DNA of 7,365 bases. Source: Falsiroseomonas sp044348345 (lineage in GTDB: Bacteria > Pseudomonadota > Alphaproteobacteria > Acetobacterales > Acetobacteraceae). The stretch lies in assembly GCA_044348345.1 (NCBI GenBank), contig JBIKSZ010000192.1, forward strand, positions 1-7,365, read 5' to 3'. Made by a program: the position numbers and the translations under genes. Positions 5,085 to 7,365 of the stretch are shown here, in pieces; position 1 is the first letter of the stretch, and each line of letters begins with the position of its first letter. The notes under the pieces are model-generated. The model had not been told where the DNA came from and ran no database searches. It saw only the letters and a list, made by a program, of their open reading frames with translations.

Positions 5085-7365
5085 CTATCGCCCCGCGGCG
5101 GCGCGGATGTCCGACGGGCGCTGCAGCGACTGCGTCCCGGTGACGGTGTTGTTCAGGTAGAACTCGTCACGCGGGAAGACGTCGGTCAGCGGCGCCTCGC
5201 CACGTGGCGTGCCCGGGCTCCAGGCAAGCGCCGGGTTGGCGAAGAAGGAGGCGTAGTCCGAAAAGCCGCGATTGCCGCGCGCCAGATGCGCCTGCACGGC
5301 CGGGTCGGCGAAACGGCGGGCCAGCTCGGCCGGGTCAAAGGGAATGGGCTGGTCGGACCCGATCAGCACGCTGCCCGGCATCAGCAGCAGCGTGTGGGGG
5401 AAGACGGCGGCGAAGGTCTCGACCGTGCGCCGTGTCGGGCCCCACTGGACATAGATCCCACCTGGCGCGAGCCGGCGACGGACGGATTGCAGGAATTCCT
5501 CGGAGTAGAGCAGGCCGGAATGCGAGCCCTCGGGCAGGATCGCATCGGCCTGGATGATGTCGTAGCGCTCCTCGCCCTTCGACAGCGCCCGGCGGCCATC
5601 GCCATATTCCAGGCGCCAGCGCGGGTTGCGGAACATCTCGGCGATCGGGCCGTTCGGATGGCGCTGGCCGAGTTCCTCGAGCGCGGTGATGACCGGACCC
5701 ACCAGCTCGATCGCGCGCACTTCGCGCGTCGCGGGCGAAACACCGGCCGCCCAGGGCGTGCCGCCAGAGCCGATACCGATGGCCAGGACGTTCTGCGGAT
5801 CGGGGTGGATCAGCGGGCCGACCGCGCCCAGGAACTGGTGGATCGGCAGGAAGGGGATGCGGCCCTGGGAGAAGCCCTGGATGAAGAAGGGCCCATAGGG
5901 CTCGCCGGGCGTGGCGGCCGCCGGGCGCGGGGTGGCGGAGCCGTCGTCGCGGAAGAAGGCGACGCCGGAGCGATCCTCGGCCCAGGCGGTGCGCTGGCCG
6001 GGCTTTTCATGATGCAGCCGGGCCCAGAGCGCGGCATTGCCGGGCAGCACCACCAGCGCCAGGGCGCAGGCGCCTGCGAGGGCCAGTTCCGGCTTGCGGC
6101 CCCAGCCGCCCTTCCAGAGCCAGAACAGCGTCAGCAGCACCGAAAGGCCTGCCAGCAGCTGCAGCGTGCCGGCGGTACCGAGCAGGTGGAAGGTGACGAT
6201 GCCCGTCCCGATCGAGCCCGCCGCATTGCCGAGGATATTCGCCAACTGCACCCAGCCGACCCGCGCGCCGACCGAGGCCAAATCCTGCTGCACCGCGCGC
6301 TGCACGAAGGGGAAGGTCATGCCGATGAGGAAGGAAGGCGGGCCCACCACCAGCACGATCAGGATGACCGTCGTCGCGAGCCCCCCATCCCGGAGACGCT
6401 GGATGTCAGTCGAGACGTAGTTGCTGATCGGCCAATGCGGCAGCGCCCAGTAGAGCGCCATGATCAGCGCAGCCCCGAGCGCGAAGCCGGCGGCCTGGGT
6501 GATGAAGAAGGCCGGGCGCGGATCCTTCATCTTGCGCACCATGCGCGCGGCCAGCGCCATGCCAAGGCCGTCGGCCAGCAGGAACACGCCGAGCACGGTG
6601 GGGAAAAGGTAGGCGTGGTACTGCCCGACCTGGCCCATCAGCCGCACCCAGACGATCTCGAGCGCGACGATCACATAGCCCGAGAGGAAGACCAGCACGC
6701 ACCAGAGCTTGAGCGAGCCGAAGGGCTCCGTCTGCCCGGCGGCGCCCGCCTGCTTCGGCGCGGGCTGCGGCACGGCTGCGCCCTTCAGCGCGGGCAGCAG
6801 CGTCAGCGCCAGCAGGGCGGCGAGGATGTCGAGGCCGGCGGCCAGCATCAGCGCGCCGACAAAGCCGAGATTGCCGACCAGCAGCCAGCCGCCCAGCAGC
6901 GCGCCAAGGCCCGCGCCGAGCGTGTTGAGGCCATAGAGCGTGCCGATGCGCTCGGCCACCGTCTCGAGGTTGGTGGCGATGGCGCGCGCCAGCAGCGGCA
7001 GCGAGGCGCCCATCAGCGTCGTCGGCAGCACGAGGCCGGCGAAGCACAGCGCGAAGATGGCAACGGGGTTGTCCACCACGCCGGCCAGGTCGGTGGCCAG
7101 GAAGTCGTAGAGGAAGAATTTGGACACCAGCGCGAAGACCGCGACGCCGCCCTCGGCCAGCGCGAAGCCGATCATCGCGCGATAGGGGGAGAGCCGGTCG
7201 GCGACCTTGGCGCCGATGATCGAGCCGAGCCCGAGGCCGGCCAGGAAGGCGCCCACCACCAGCGCGGCGGAAATCGTGTCGGAGCCGGCGAAGATGCCGA
7301 GCATGCGCTGCCAGACGATCTGGCAGAGCAGGGCCGCGAAGCCCGAGCAGAAGAACGCAACTGCA
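5085..7365 (-). CDS. Polytopic membrane protein fused to a spermidine-synthase-like domain, 5' end outside the window
   Basis: The frame is open to the right edge, so the start is not in the window; 759 residues are visible. Numbering from the in-frame ATG at 7304, residues -20 to about 421 hold some 12-13 hydrophobic segments in two related blocks. Block 1 begins FCSGFAALLCQIVWQR and block 2 FLSGYVIVALEIVWVR (about 206-221). A soluble C-terminal part follows. It has a Rossmann nucleotide-binding loop AIGIGSGGT (508-516), acidic end of strand two AIELV (531-535), YGDGRRAL (567-574), then YDIIQADAILPEGSHSGLLY (581-600) and LAPGGIYVQW (612-621), the order seen in spermidine synthases. Asp587 matches the catalytic aspartate, but the usual second Asp of D-x-x-D-P is Leu590. 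These proteins are commonly annotated 'fused MFS/spermidine synthase'; the true substrate is unclear. No signal peptide can be judged. Convergent with the LuxR-type gene. Confidence 0.82.
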   Translation of the reverse strand, partial: AVAFFCSGFAALLCQIVWQRMLGIFAGSDTISAALVVGAFLAGLGLGSIIGAKVADRLSPYRAMIGFALAEGGVAVFALVSKFFLYDFLATDLAGVVDNPVAIFALCFAGLVLPTTLMGASLPLLARAIATNLETVAERIGTLYGLNTLGAGLGALLGGWLLVGNLGFVGALMLAAGLDILAALLALTLLPALKGAAVPQPAPKQAGAAGQTEPFGSLKLWCVLVFLSGYVIVALEIVWVRLMGQVGQYHAYLFPTVLGVFLLADGLGMALAARMVRKMKDPRPAFFITQAAGFALGAALIMALYWALPHWPISNYVSTDIQRLRDGGLATTVILIVLVVGPPSFLIGMTFPFVQRAVQQDLASVGARVGWVQLANILGNAAGSIGTGIVTFHLLGTAGTLQLLAGLSVLLTLFWLWKGGWGRKPELALAGACALALVVLPGNAALWARLHHEKPGQRTAWAEDRSGVAFFRDDGSATPRPAAATPGEPYGPFFIQGFSQGRIPFLPIHQFLGAVGPLIHPDPQNVLAIGIGSGGTPWAAGVSPATREVRAIELVGPVITALEELGQRHPNGPIAEMFRNPRWRLEYGDGRRALSKGEERYDIIQADAILPEGSHSGLLYSEEFLQSVRRRLAPGGIYVQWGPTRRTVETFAAVFPHTLLLMPGSVLIGSDQPIPFDPAELARRFADPAVQAHLARGNRGFSDYASFFANPALAWSPGTPRGEAPLTDVFPRDEFYLNNTVTGTQSLQRPSDIRAAAGR

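Overview
This is a very GC-rich window with dense gene packing and few non-coding bases. Protein family content and style suggest an alphaproteobacterium, possibly Acetobacteraceae (Roseomonas-like); that placement is inference from composition and remembered homologues, not from a marker gene. I see no tRNA, rRNA, CRISPR array, insertion sequence or prophage.

Layout. (1) Positions 2-973, plus strand: the 3' part of moeA (molybdenum insertion into molybdopterin). (2) Positions 977-3713, minus strand, in transcription order: fdhD (sulfur carrier for formate dehydrogenase), mobA (molybdenum cofactor guanylyltransferase, overlapping fdhD by 11 bases), a previously easy-to-miss 41-residue single-pass membrane protein (2003-2128), and a C45/acid-ceramidase-like Ntn hydrolase (977-1995) whose reading frame is broken once near 1571. 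This last gene converges on moeA with only 3 bases between the stop codons. (3) Positions 3714-3905: a regulatory-looking interval between divergent fdhD and a LuxR-type regulator, holding dyads, a helically phased GGGTG repeat, and a TTGACA hexamer. (4) Positions 3818-5056, plus strand: an orphan LuxR-type HTH regulator with sensor-like N-terminal domains. (5) Positions 5085-7365, minus strand: a large polytopic membrane protein fused to a spermidine-synthase-like Rossmann domain, running off the right edge.

How the genes fit together. moeA, mobA and fdhD form a coherent molybdenum cofactor set: MoeA inserts Mo into molybdopterin, MobA adds GMP to give the (bis-)MGD form, and FdhD sulfurates that cofactor for a formate dehydrogenase encoded elsewhere. 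The divergent LuxR-type gene is a candidate controller of the fdhD operon only by position. The small membrane protein and the hydrolase look like a two-gene unit with its own strong ribosome binding site, and the fused transporter/aminopropyltransferase-like gene appears unrelated.

No dramatic new system is evident. The best leads are the variant FdhD cysteine arrangement, the frameshifted Ntn hydrolase with its small membrane partner, the repeat array in the fdhD/luxR interval, and the missing second aspartate in the spermidine-synthase-like domain.
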